Source: JBJHAX01 sp050480705 (GTDB lineage Bacteria > Actinomycetota > Nitriliruptoria > Nitriliruptorales > Nitriliruptoraceae). Taken from it: 21,676 nt of DNA. This document shows, one piece after another, positions 7,781 through 14,629 of the stretch. The position numbers were made by a program, and so were the translations under genes. Position 1 is the first letter of the stretch; every line of letters starts with the position of its first letter. The stretch covers positions 1 to 21,676 of the forward strand of contig JBJHAX010000034.1 of NCBI GenBank assembly GCA_050480705.1, written 5' to 3'. The notes under the pieces are model-generated. The model was given only the letters and a program-made list of their open reading frames with translations, was not told the origin of the DNA and did no database searches.

Positions 7781-8419
7781 GTGGCGGTGCGGGTGTTCCT
7801 CGTCGACGACCACGAGGTGGTGCGCCGCGGTCTGCGCGACCTCATCGAGGCAGAGGACGATCTCGAAGTGTCCGGTGAGGCCGGCACCGCCGGCATGGCG
7901 CTCGCCGCCATCGCGAAGGAACCGCCCGACGTCGCGGTGCTCGACGTGCGCCTGCCCGACGGCAACGGGGTCGAGGTCTGCCGCGAGATCCGTGCGCGCG
8001 ACCCGCAGATCGCCTGCCTGATGCTCACCTCGTTCGGCGACGACGAAGCGTTGTTCGATGCGATCATGGCCGGCGCCGCCGGCTACCTGCTCAAGGACGT
8101 CCGCGCCGCAGGCCTGCTCGACGCGATCCGCAGGGTTGCCCAGGGCGAGTCGCTGCTCGACCCGGCCGTCACTGGCAAGGTGCTGGAGCGCCTGCGCAAA
8201 GGCGACGAGGAAGACCCACGCCTGGCGTCGCTGTCTGAGCAGGAGCGCCGCATCCTCGAATTCATCGCCCAGGGCCTCACCAACCGGCAGATCGCCGAGC
8301 AGATGCACCTGGCGGAGAAGACCGTCAAGAACTACGTCTCCAACATGCTGGCCAAGCTCGGCATGCAGCGCCGTACGGAGGCCGCGGTGTTCTACACACA
8401 GGTCGAACGAGGCGACTGA
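7781..8419 (+). CDS. DosR/DevR-like NarL-family response regulator
   Basis: A 212-residue two-component regulator (mycobacterial DosR is 217). The receiver domain starts VFLVDDHEVVRRGLRDLI, has the phospho-acceptor Asp55 in VAVLDVRLPDGNGVEVCREI, and the conserved Lys in YLLKDVRAAG. The LuxR/NarL helix-turn-helix, LSEQERRILEFIAQGLTNRQ followed by LAEKTVKNYVSNMLAKLGM, is nearly identical to DosR, including the Lys, Lys and Asn of the recognition helix that contact DNA in the DosR structure. This supports recognition of GGGAC-type boxes, several of which lie nearby. The GTG at 7781 has GGAGGTGGAG just upstream; the frame is open further 5' but that part overlaps the kinase gene. It is divergent from the DosS-like kinase, its probable partner, rather than in an operon with it as in mycobacteria. 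Confidence 0.92.
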   Translation: MAVRVFLVDDHEVVRRGLRDLIEAEDDLEVSGEAGTAGMALAAIAKEPPDVAVLDVRLPDGNGVEVCREIRARDPQIACLMLTSFGDDEALFDAIMAGAAGYLLKDVRAAGLLDAIRRVAQGESLLDPAVTGKVLERLRKGDEEDPRLASLSEQERRILEFIAQGLTNRQIAEQMHLAEKTVKNYVSNMLAKLGMQRRTEAAVFYTQVERGD

Positions 8420-8423
8420 TCCC

Positions 8424-8440
8424 GGCGGGGGCGTCCCGCC
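8424..8440 (+). terminator. Possible short hairpin after the response regulator
   Basis: GGCGGG (8424-8429) and CCCGCC (8435-8440) form a 6-bp GC stem with a 5-nt loop, 4 bp after the regulator stop codon. There is no clear T-tract, so it is only a candidate. Confidence 0.35.
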
Positions 8441-8481
8441 CCTTCCGCCATGCGTCACCTGGCCGTCGGCCCGCCGCGTCA

Positions 8482-8496
8482 GGGGCGTGCGGCCCT
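8482..8496 (+). promoter_or_regulatory. DosR-box-like site upstream of the PPOX gene
   Basis: GGGGCGTGCGGCCCT has GGCCCT intact and GGGGC in place of GGGAC. Apart from two base changes in the core (A to G, C to G), it equals the box upstream of the copper oxidase (GGGACCTGCGGCCC). It lies 61 bp before the PPOX start. The similarity between two boxes in the same locus is stronger support than the match to the consensus alone. Confidence 0.45.
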
Positions 8497-8556
8497 GTTG
8501 GCTGACGCCCACGTCGGCGATGCTCCCTGGTGATCCCGCCCCGGAGGAGCAACGAC

Positions 8557-8985
8557 GTGAGCGACCCCGCCCCCACTGACCGTCACGGCCTCGAGGTTCT
8601 CAGCCTCGCGCAGTGCCTCGCGCTTCTGCGAAGCCGCCCGATCGGTCGGCTGGCGTATCTCGAGGCGGGGCAACCCAACGTCGTGCCGGTGAACCATCTC
8701 GTCGACGGCTCCAACGTCGTCGTGCGCAGCCTCAGCGGCGGCAAGCTCGACGCGGCCGTGGTCGGTGAACCGGTCGCCTTCGAACTCGACGACTACGACC
8801 CGGCGCGCGGTACCGGCTGGAGCGTCATCGTCCGAGGGCGCGCGTTGCTCATCGACGACACCGACGACATTGCCCGCTACGAAGTCGAGCTCGACAGCTG
8901 GGCGATCGACGACCCGTCCGAGGGAACCTGGATCCGCATCGTCGCCGACGAGATCTCGGGCCGCCGCCTGCGTCGACGGGACTGA
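8557..8985 (+). CDS. PPOX-fold (pyridoxamine 5'-phosphate oxidase-like) flavin-binding protein
   Basis: A 142-residue protein of the split-barrel flavin-reductase/PPOX superfamily. Typical elements are the N-terminal helix LAQCLALLRSRPIGRLAYLE, the strand pair NVVPVNHLVDGSNVVVRS, the phosphate-binding-like SGGKLDAAVVGEPVAFELDDYD, and GWSVIVRGRALLIDD. Members bind FMN, F420 or heme-related ligands and reduce small molecules; which applies here cannot be read from the sequence. The GTG at 8557 was chosen over one at 8530 because GGAGGAG lies 7 bp before it. It follows the DosR-like regulator on the same strand with a 137-bp gap containing a candidate DosR box, so it probably has its own promoter. 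PPOX-type proteins are recurrent members of the DosR regulon in mycobacteria. Confidence 0.85.
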   Translation: MSDPAPTDRHGLEVLSLAQCLALLRSRPIGRLAYLEAGQPNVVPVNHLVDGSNVVVRSLSGGKLDAAVVGEPVAFELDDYDPARGTGWSVIVRGRALLIDDTDDIARYEVELDSWAIDDPSEGTWIRIVADEISGRRLRRRD

Positions 8986-9030
8986 CCACCAGGTCCTACG
9001 ACGTCTCGGGGCGTTCCATCCCTGCGATGT

Positions 9031-9046
9031 GGGGCCGCAGGTCCCT
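9031..9046 (-). promoter_or_regulatory. DosR box 1 upstream of the copper oxidase
   Basis: The plus strand reads GGGGCCGCAGGTCCCT; the minus strand core GGGACCTGCGGCCC matches the DosR consensus GGGACTTTNGNCCC at GGGAC, one central T, the G and CCC. It is the best single match in the window and forms a pair with the site at 9054-9068. Confidence 0.55.
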
Positions 9047-9053
9047 GACACCG

Positions 9054-9068
9054 GGGACTGACCGCCCT
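9054..9068 (+). promoter_or_regulatory. DosR box 2 upstream of the copper oxidase
   Basis: GGGACTGACCGCCCT keeps GGGACT and CCCT of the DosR consensus. Its core centre is 22 bp from that of box 1, about two helical turns, so two regulator dimers could sit on the same face of the DNA. The oxidase start is about 90 bp downstream. Confidence 0.5.
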
Positions 9069-9156
9069 GGCTTCGACCCGTCACGCCCGCTTGGGTTCTC
9101 CTCGATCCCGGCGGTACGGGCCGGACGTGGAATCCACGACGACGAAAGGCGCGAAG

Positions 9157-10560
9157 GTGACCGAGGAACGAACGATGGGTGCGATCGCGACGGGTGTCGC
9201 GGCCGCGATGGCGTTGGTGCTGTCTGCGGGCGCGCTGATCGTCGCCTCCAGCGCGGGCGCAACCGGGCCGGTGACCGCACCGGGCGACGTGGCGGCAGGA
9301 CCAGACGCGCCCGTTGAGGTCGCCGTCGACCTCGAGGAATTCTCGGTGATGCCGTCGTCGATCGAGGTGGCCGAGGGCGGCACGCTCGTCGTGACGAACC
9401 GGGGCTCGATCGAGCACGACCTCGCTGTCGTCGGAACGGACGTCGCCACCCCGATGCTGCGTGGCGGCGAGTCCGCCGAGCTGTCACTGGCGGGGCTCGC
9501 TCCCGGCATCTATGAGCTGTTGTGCACGGTTCCCGGCCACGACTCGGCCGGCATGACCGGCACGCTGACCATCGTCGGTGACGGCACGACGACCGTTGCG
9601 GATGACACGACACACGATCACACGGCACACGAAGAGGACTGGGACGCCCTCGACGCCGCGATGGAACAGTCGATCCTGGCTTTCCCGGCCGAGACCGAAG
9701 GCATCGGAAACCAGCTGCTCGAACCCGAGGAGATCCTCGACGACGGCACGAAGGTCTTCCGGCTCGTCGCCGAGATCATCGACTGGGAGGTCGAACCGGG
9801 CAAGATCGTCGAAGGCTGGGCATACAACGGTCAGATCCCGGGTCCGATGATCCACGTCGACGTCGGCGACCGTGTGCGTGTCCACGTCGAGAACCATCTG
9901 CCGATGGGCACCGACGTGCACTGGCACGGCGTGCGGGTGCCCAACGACCAGGACGGCGTCGCGCCGCTGACCCAACCGCTCATTCTCTCAGGTGAGACCT
10001 ACACCTACGAGTTCGACGCTGACGAACCCGCGATCGGGATGTACCACCCGCACCACCACGGCCAGATGAAGCTGCCCAACGGCATGTTCGGCGTGTTCCT
10101 GATCGGTCAACTCGGCGACGACATCCCGTTGCCGACGGGCCGCACCATCAGCGGCAAGACCATTCCCGAGGACCTCGACATCGTCGCCGAGATCCCGATG
10201 GTGCTCAACGACGCCGGCACGATCGGGCTGACCATCAACGGCAAGGGCTGGCCCGCGACCGAACCGATCGTCGTCGACGAAGGCGACTGGTTCGTCGTGC
10301 ACTACTACAACGAAGGCCTGCAGATCCACCCGATGCATCTGCACCAGATGCCGCAGCTCGTGGTCGCCAAGGACGGCTTCGCCCTCGAGCAGCCGCGCTG
10401 GGAGGACACGGTGAACGTCGCACCCGGCGAGCGCTACACGGTGCTCATCCAGGCGACCGACCCGGGCGCCTGGGCGTTCCACTGCCACATCCTCACCCAC
10501 GCGGAGCGGCACGAGGGCATGTTCGGCATGGTCACCGCCCTGATCGTCAACGAGACCTGA
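9157..10560 (+). CDS. Secreted multicopper oxidase with an extra N-terminal cupredoxin domain
   Basis: A 467-residue exported copper protein. A hydrophobic segment (about residues 8-29) serves as signal or anchor. A plastocyanin-like domain (about 48-145) follows with a full type-1 copper set: His87, Cys123, His128, Met133. After an acidic, His-containing linker comes a two-domain multicopper oxidase: HWHG (His255, His257), HPHHHG (His297, His299), HPMHLH (391-396) and HCHILTH (442-448). These supply eight trinuclear-cluster His plus the type-1 His391, Cys443 and His448. The expected axial Met is two residues later than in CueO (Met455). The family oxidises organic substrates or metal ions and reduces O2 to water. 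The GTG at 9157 has AAAGG upstream; the ATG at 9175, preceded by GAGG, is an equally possible start. Two DosR-box-like sites precede it, and a strong hairpin follows. Confidence 0.88.
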   Translation: MTEERTMGAIATGVAAAMALVLSAGALIVASSAGATGPVTAPGDVAAGPDAPVEVAVDLEEFSVMPSSIEVAEGGTLVVTNRGSIEHDLAVVGTDVATPMLRGGESAELSLAGLAPGIYELLCTVPGHDSAGMTGTLTIVGDGTTTVADDTTHDHTAHEEDWDALDAAMEQSILAFPAETEGIGNQLLEPEEILDDGTKVFRLVAEIIDWEVEPGKIVEGWAYNGQIPGPMIHVDVGDRVRVHVENHLPMGTDVHWHGVRVPNDQDGVAPLTQPLILSGETYTYEFDADEPAIGMYHPHHHGQMKLPNGMFGVFLIGQLGDDIPLPTGRTISGKTIPEDLDIVAEIPMVLNDAGTIGLTINGKGWPATEPIVVDEGDWFVVHYYNEGLQIHPMHLHQMPQLVVAKDGFALEQPRWEDTVNVAPGERYTVLIQATDPGAWAFHCHILTHAERHEGMFGMVTALIVNET

Positions 10561-10605
10561 CGCGACGACCACGACGACGGCTGGCTTTCACGCACGGCCG
10601 GCCGT

Positions 10606-10636
10606 GACGGTGGGGAGTTTCGCGCTCCCCACCGTC
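10606..10636. terminator. Bidirectional hairpin terminator between convergent genes
   Basis: A perfect 12-bp stem, GACGGTGGGGAG (10606-10617) with CTCCCCACCGTC (10625-10636), around a 7-nt loop. It lies between the copper-oxidase stop and the stop of the convergent hydrolase/peptidase gene (10642), so it can end transcripts from both sides. No T-tract is present. Confidence 0.75.
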
Positions 10637-10641
10637 GTCGA

Positions 10642-12612
10642 TCATCGGCCGGTCGCAGAGAAATGCATCCAGTCCTTCGCCGAGCGCCAATTGCCACCCC
10701 AGTGCCACCCGATGTCGGCGAAGGCGCGCACGACTTCGTCACCGGGCTGGATCATGCCGGGGCGGTGATCGTCGCGGTCCAGATACGACGCTGCGAGTTC
10801 GGGAACGACCACGTCGCCGCGCACATAGGGGTTGTGGAACGGATTGATGTCGATCGCGCGCCCGTAGGCGTGCTCCGACCACGACTGCCCCGACACCGTG
10901 TCGCGACACACGAACCCGTTGGTGAGGTTGCCGTCGCCGGTCGGATGCGCTTCGAGATCCTCGGGCGTCGCGATCCCCATCTGCTCGATCGGGAAGCGCG
11001 CCTCGTGCAACGTCGCGAAGACCTCGACGATCTGCTCGGCGTGGTCGCGATGCACGATCAGCTCGCCGGTGTGGTCGCGCCCGTCGAATCCGTGGAAAAC
11101 GACCGTGAGGTAGCGCAGCTCGTCGAGGGTGACCGGGCAGCCCGGATGCCACGTCGAGCGTTCGGCGACACCGTCGGGTACCGGATCGTTCGTGGCGGAG
11201 AAACGGCCGTCGGCAGGTGGCGGAAGTGATGCGACGGTGACGAACCGACGGTCCTGCAGCTCGGGCGGGGTCGGCTGGGGCACACCGAGCCCGTCGTCGC
11301 GCAGCTCGAGCGGACGTGTGCCAAGCCACGCAGGCCGATGGCTCACGCCGTCCGGCAGCTCCGGTTCGGAATCGGTGTCGCGGTCGGCAGCCTCATCGAC
11401 GTCTGCAGCGCACCCGGCAGCGTCGACGCCGGCGAACCGCTGCCCGGTCCATTCGACGACGTCGGGGCTGACACGGTTGACCAGGGTGAGGTGCCCGGCT
11501 CCGTCGACGGTCCACAGTTCGACGGACGCCGACGCAGTACAGGCCTCGGCCACGAAGCTGCGGCTGGCCTGGGCGTCGAGGACGCGGTCGTCGGCGCCGT
11601 GCACGACCAGGACCTCGACACCGGCGGGCGCACGGGGGGTGTTGGACGCGATGTGGTGCGACCATCGGCGGGTTGCGTCGCCGTCGGGAAGCGACAACGC
11701 GTCGCGCAGCACGATGGCGTCGATCACCGAGGCGGGCAGCGACGTCGGATCCAGGCAGCGTCCGGCGATCTGGCGTGCGTCGTCGAACGAGGCGTCGTCG
11801 ACGACGTCGGCGAGGTCGAGGTCGGGGTAGATCTCGCTCCACGACACCGCCGTGGTCACCAGCAGAAGGGTGCCGAGCACCGTGCCGTGGCCGTCGCGGA
11901 TGACACCGTCGAGGTCGATCGCGGGCGCGAGAGCCACGACACCACGCAGTTCGATCTCAGGTGCGTAGACCGCAGCATGTTCGGCGGCGAACAGCACGGC
12001 GTGGCCGCCCTGCGAGTAGCCCCACAACGCCACCCGGTCCGCATCGACGGCGAGCACCTGCTGTGCAGCGCGAACCGAGTCCAGGACCGCGTGTGCGGAG
12101 GCCTCGCCGACCATGTACGGATGGACCTCGCCGATACCCAGTCCCAGGTAGTCGGTGGCGACCACGGCGAACCCGGCAGCGAGCGCCTCTTCGACCGGCG
12201 GCATCGACGCGAGGGGGCGCGACGACAGCGACGGAGCGCAGTCGACGCCGATACCTGTGGAACCGTGCGCGACGGCGACCAGCGGCAGATCCCCGGCGGC
12301 ATCACGGGGCGCGAACAGCAGCCCGCTGACCGCTGCCGGTTGGCCCGCGTGATCGGTCGAGCGGTACAGGATGCGCCATGCGTCCGCACCGGCCGGCGCC
12401 GCGTCGACCGATTCGATCCGAAGCAACGTGCCGGGGGCGAGCGACGCCACGCCCTCGGGCAGCTGATAGAACCCGTCGGGAGGGTCAGGTCGGAGCCAGT
12501 CGACGAGCGCGAGCACGCCGACGGCGACGACGACGCCGGCGACGACGACGCGCCAGCGGGTTCGACGGCCGGACTCGTGTGACGTGGCAGCACCACCTCG
12601 GGCGAGAGCCAC
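10642..12612 (-). CDS. Membrane-anchored fusion: lipase-like alpha/beta hydrolase + M15 zinc peptidase (VanY-like)
   Basis: A 656-residue protein with a short basic N-terminus and one hydrophobic segment (about residues 21-41), which places both enzymes outside the membrane. About residues 50-390 form an alpha/beta hydrolase similar to secretory lipases: LVAVAHGSTG, the nucleophile elbow GYSQGG (Ser200), an Asp in VVHGADDRVL, and a His in DGAGHLTLV. A linker of about 60 residues rich in Asp, Glu and Pro follows. The last 170 residues are an M15 peptidase: SEHAYGRAIDINP (His581, Asp588 as zinc ligands) and the final DWMHFS (His650), the layout of D,D- or L,D-carboxypeptidases. The reading frame is continuous across the junction. 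The start is uncertain: GTG 12612 gives a compact N-terminus, while the frame is open to 12681. Substrates are not identifiable; lipid or ester cleavage plus peptidoglycan trimming is inference. Confidence 0.82.
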   Translation of the reverse strand: MALARGGAATSHESGRRTRWRVVVAGVVVAVGVLALVDWLRPDPPDGFYQLPEGVASLAPGTLLRIESVDAAPAGADAWRILYRSTDHAGQPAAVSGLLFAPRDAAGDLPLVAVAHGSTGIGVDCAPSLSSRPLASMPPVEEALAAGFAVVATDYLGLGIGEVHPYMVGEASAHAVLDSVRAAQQVLAVDADRVALWGYSQGGHAVLFAAEHAAVYAPEIELRGVVALAPAIDLDGVIRDGHGTVLGTLLLVTTAVSWSEIYPDLDLADVVDDASFDDARQIAGRCLDPTSLPASVIDAIVLRDALSLPDGDATRRWSHHIASNTPRAPAGVEVLVVHGADDRVLDAQASRSFVAEACTASASVELWTVDGAGHLTLVNRVSPDVVEWTGQRFAGVDAAGCAADVDEAADRDTDSEPELPDGVSHRPAWLGTRPLELRDDGLGVPQPTPPELQDRRFVTVASLPPPADGRFSATNDPVPDGVAERSTWHPGCPVTLDELRYLTVVFHGFDGRDHTGELIVHRDHAEQIVEVFATLHEARFPIEQMGIATPEDLEAHPTGDGNLTNGFVCRDTVSGQSWSEHAYGRAIDINPFHNPYVRGDVVVPELAASYLDRDDHRPGMIQPGDEVVRAFADIGWHWGGNWRSAKDWMHFSATGR

Positions 12613-12678
12613 AAGGTACGCACGCCCCGCTACCCTCGTTGCGCGGCACGACCTGCGTGCCGTGCAACACACAGACAA
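12613..12678. other. Divergent promoter region of hydrolase/peptidase gene and thiamine operon
   Basis: Only 66 bp separate the chosen hydrolase start from the aptamer. The promoter of the thiamine operon must lie here or inside the 5' end of the hydrolase gene. A weak TTGCGC hexamer is visible near 12640 but no good -10 partner. Confidence 0.3.
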
Positions 12679-12796
12679 CACCCGGGGAGCTCGGGACAGC
12701 CGGGCTGAGAGGGTGACCAGGACAACGCGTTCGCAGCGTGTCCGAGCGTCATCGACCCGTGGAACCTGAGCTGGGTAATGCCAGCGGAGGGAGGTG
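12679..12796 (+). ncRNA. TPP riboswitch (THI element)
   Basis: The conserved thiamine-pyrophosphate aptamer is plain: P1 (CACC at 12679-12682 with GGTG at 12793-12796), GGGG before P2, P2 (AGCTCGG with CCGGGCT), CTGAGAGG, a P3 extension (GGACA with TGTCC), then ACCTGAGCTGGGTAATGCC and AGCGGAGGGA. The ribosome-binding site of the following thiN gene (GGAGGGAGG, 12786-12794) is part of the aptamer's 3' strand. Ligand binding should therefore hide it directly and reduce translation when TPP is abundant. No separate terminator hairpin is visible between aptamer and ATG. Confidence 0.95.
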
Positions 12797-12800
12797 CGCG

Positions 12801-13514
12801 ATGCCGTCTCCTCCGGCCACCAACCGCCGGTCTGAACTGTCCGGACGTGTGGTCGACGACGTCGTCGTGCTCACCGGCGGTGATCCCATCGATCTGCGGC
12901 GCGTGACCACGCTGCCCAGCGACGCGGTGGTGATCGCTGCCGATTCGGGCCTGCACCTCGCCTCCGGCCTCGACCTCGTCGTCGACGAAGTCGTCGGCGA
13001 CCTCGACTCGGTCGACGAGTCGACGCTCGAGGAGGCGCAGCGGGCGGGAGCGTCGATCGACCGCCACCCGCCCGCGAAGGACCGGACAGACCTCGAGATC
13101 GCGCTGGATCGGGCCATGGAGTTCGAACCGGCGCGCATCACGATGGTCGGTGGCCACGGGGGCCGGCTCGACCACCTTCTCGGCAATCTGATCGTGCTCG
13201 CCTCACCGGCCTATGCCAGCGCACGCATCATCGCGCTCGTCGGCGAAGCGACCGTGACGGTTGTCCACGACGAAGCCGTCCTCATCGGGCGGCCCGGCGA
13301 ATTGGTCAGCCTCATTCCCGTGCTCGGACCCGTCCATGGGGTGACGACGCGGGGACTGCGCTTCCAACTCGCAGACGAAGACCTGGTTCCTGGCTCGTCC
13401 CGGGGTGTCAGTAACGAGTTCGCCCAGCCCTACGGCGGTGTGCGCCTGCGTGCAGGAACGCTTCTGGCTGTCCAACCCGGCGAACTCTCCGACGTCGCAA
13501 CGGAGGAACCCTGA
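12801..13514 (+). CDS. thiN: Thiamine pyrophosphokinase
   Basis: A 237-residue cytoplasmic enzyme that transfers pyrophosphate from ATP to thiamine to give thiamine diphosphate. Motifs of the family are present: VVIAADSGLHLASGL near the start, VVGDLDSVDESTL with the metal-binding acidic residues, KDRTDLEIALDRA, and GGHGGRLDHLLGNL. The C-terminal strands (VSLIPVLGPVHGVTTRGLRF, SNEF) match the thiamine-binding domain. The ATG at 12801 is set by the ribosome-binding site in the riboswitch 6 bp upstream; a GTG at 12738 in the same frame lies inside the aptamer and is rejected. It is the first gene of the riboswitch-controlled operon and its stop overlaps the next start by one base. Its position before the transporter genes means imported thiamine would be activated at once. 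Confidence 0.92.
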   Translation: MPSPPATNRRSELSGRVVDDVVVLTGGDPIDLRRVTTLPSDAVVIAADSGLHLASGLDLVVDEVVGDLDSVDESTLEEAQRAGASIDRHPPAKDRTDLEIALDRAMEFEPARITMVGGHGGRLDHLLGNLIVLASPAYASARIIALVGEATVTVVHDEAVLIGRPGELVSLIPVLGPVHGVTTRGLRFQLADEDLVPGSSRGVSNEFAQPYGGVRLRAGTLLAVQPGELSDVATEEP

Positions 13515-14629
13515 TGAGATTGCGTACGACCATTCTCGCACTCGCGACCATGATCGCCGTGGCCGCATGTGGCGACCAGCCCTTGCCCGCAGACGACGAT
13601 CCCGCGGTCGACGAACCGGCTCCCGACGTCTCCGAAGAGGAGGATGCCGGCGCGGCCGACACCGCGGGCGACACGGTCACCGTGCTCACCCACGACTCGT
13701 TCGACATCTCCGTCGAGGTCGTCGACGCCTTCGAGCAACAGACCGGCATCAGCGTCGACTTCGTGCCGATGGGTGATGCGGGCACCGTCGTCAACCAGGC
13801 GATCCTGACTGCGGACGCCCCCCAGGGCGACGTGCTGTTCGGGGTCGACAACACGTTCCTGTCACGCACCCTGGAAGCCGACCTGTTCATCCCCTACCGC
13901 TCGCCACGCCTCGACGTCGTCGATCCTGCGTTGCAGCTCGACCCTGAGCACCGCGTCACACCGATCGACGTCGGCGACGTGTGCCTCAACTACGACATCG
14001 GTTGGTTCGACGACGCCGGGCTCGACGTCCCGAGCGACCTCGAGGATCTGACCGACCCGGCCTACGAGGGCCTGCTCGCCGTGCAGAATCCGGCGACGTC
14101 CTCACCCGGACTCGCGTTCCTTCTCGCCACGGTCGAACGTTTCGGTGTCGACGGCTACCTCGACTTCTGGGAGCAGCTGCGCGCCAACGACGTCGTGGTG
14201 ACCGACGGCTGGTCCGAGGCCTACTACGACGAGTTCACCTGGGCCGGCGGCGGCGAGCGGCCGCTGGTCGTGTCGTACGCGTCGAGCCCGCCGGCCGAAG
14301 TCCTGTTCGCCGACCCACAGCCCGACGATGCCCCGACCGGTGTGATCGAAGCATCGTGCTTCCGACAGATCGAGTTCGCCGGGATCCTGCAGGGCACCGA
14401 GGTCGAGCAGGCCGCGCAACAGGTGATCGACTTCATGCTCAGCGCCGAGTTCCAGCAGGACATCCCGCTGACGATGTTCGTCTTCCCCGTCGTCGACGAC
14501 GCCGAGCTCCCGCAGGTCTTCGCCGAGCACGCAGTCGTTCCCGACGCGCCGCTCGAAATCGACCCGTTCGAGATCGGCGACAACCGTGAGGCCTGGATCG
14601 AGTCGTGGACCACGACCGTCCTGCGTTGA
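13514..14629 (+). CDS. thiB: Thiamine ABC transporter, substrate-binding lipoprotein
   Basis: A 371-residue lipoprotein with lipobox VAAC (Cys19) and an acidic spacer, then a solute-binding domain of the TbpA/ThiB type. Matching segments are VTVLTHDSFDISVEVVDAFE, GDVLFGVDNTFLSRTLEADL, NPATSSPGLAFLLATVERFG, TDGWSEAYY and LVVSYASSPPAEV. It should capture thiamine (or TPP or a precursor) outside the cell and pass it to the ThiP-like permease. Family and context (riboswitch, thiN) agree; the precise ligand is not proven. It begins at an ATG overlapping the thiN stop (TGATG) with CGGAGGA upstream, and its end overlaps the permease start by 25 bases. Confidence 0.9.
   Translation: MRLRTTILALATMIAVAACGDQPLPADDDPAVDEPAPDVSEEEDAGAADTAGDTVTVLTHDSFDISVEVVDAFEQQTGISVDFVPMGDAGTVVNQAILTADAPQGDVLFGVDNTFLSRTLEADLFIPYRSPRLDVVDPALQLDPEHRVTPIDVGDVCLNYDIGWFDDAGLDVPSDLEDLTDPAYEGLLAVQNPATSSPGLAFLLATVERFGVDGYLDFWEQLRANDVVVTDGWSEAYYDEFTWAGGGERPLVVSYASSPPAEVLFADPQPDDAPTGVIEASCFRQIEFAGILQGTEVEQAAQQVIDFMLSAEFQQDIPLTMFVFPVVDDAELPQVFAEHAVVPDAPLEIDPFEIGDNREAWIESWTTTVLR

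Noticed and set aside
9010..9025. A third possible DosR box (GGGGCGTTCCATCCCT)
   Set aside because: The two half-sites are one base too far apart and the centre does not fit, so only the two downstream sites are kept.
9157..10560. Copper nitrite reductase (NirK) as identity for the copper protein
   Set aside because: The oxidase part has the full trinuclear His set (HWH, HPH, HLH, HCH) and the HCHxxxH type-1 motif of multicopper oxidases, not the NirK type-1/type-2 layout.
12738..12800. GTG start for the thiamine pyrophosphokinase at 12738
   Set aside because: It lies inside the TPP aptamer and would translate conserved riboswitch sequence; the ATG at 12801 has the proper ribosome-binding site.
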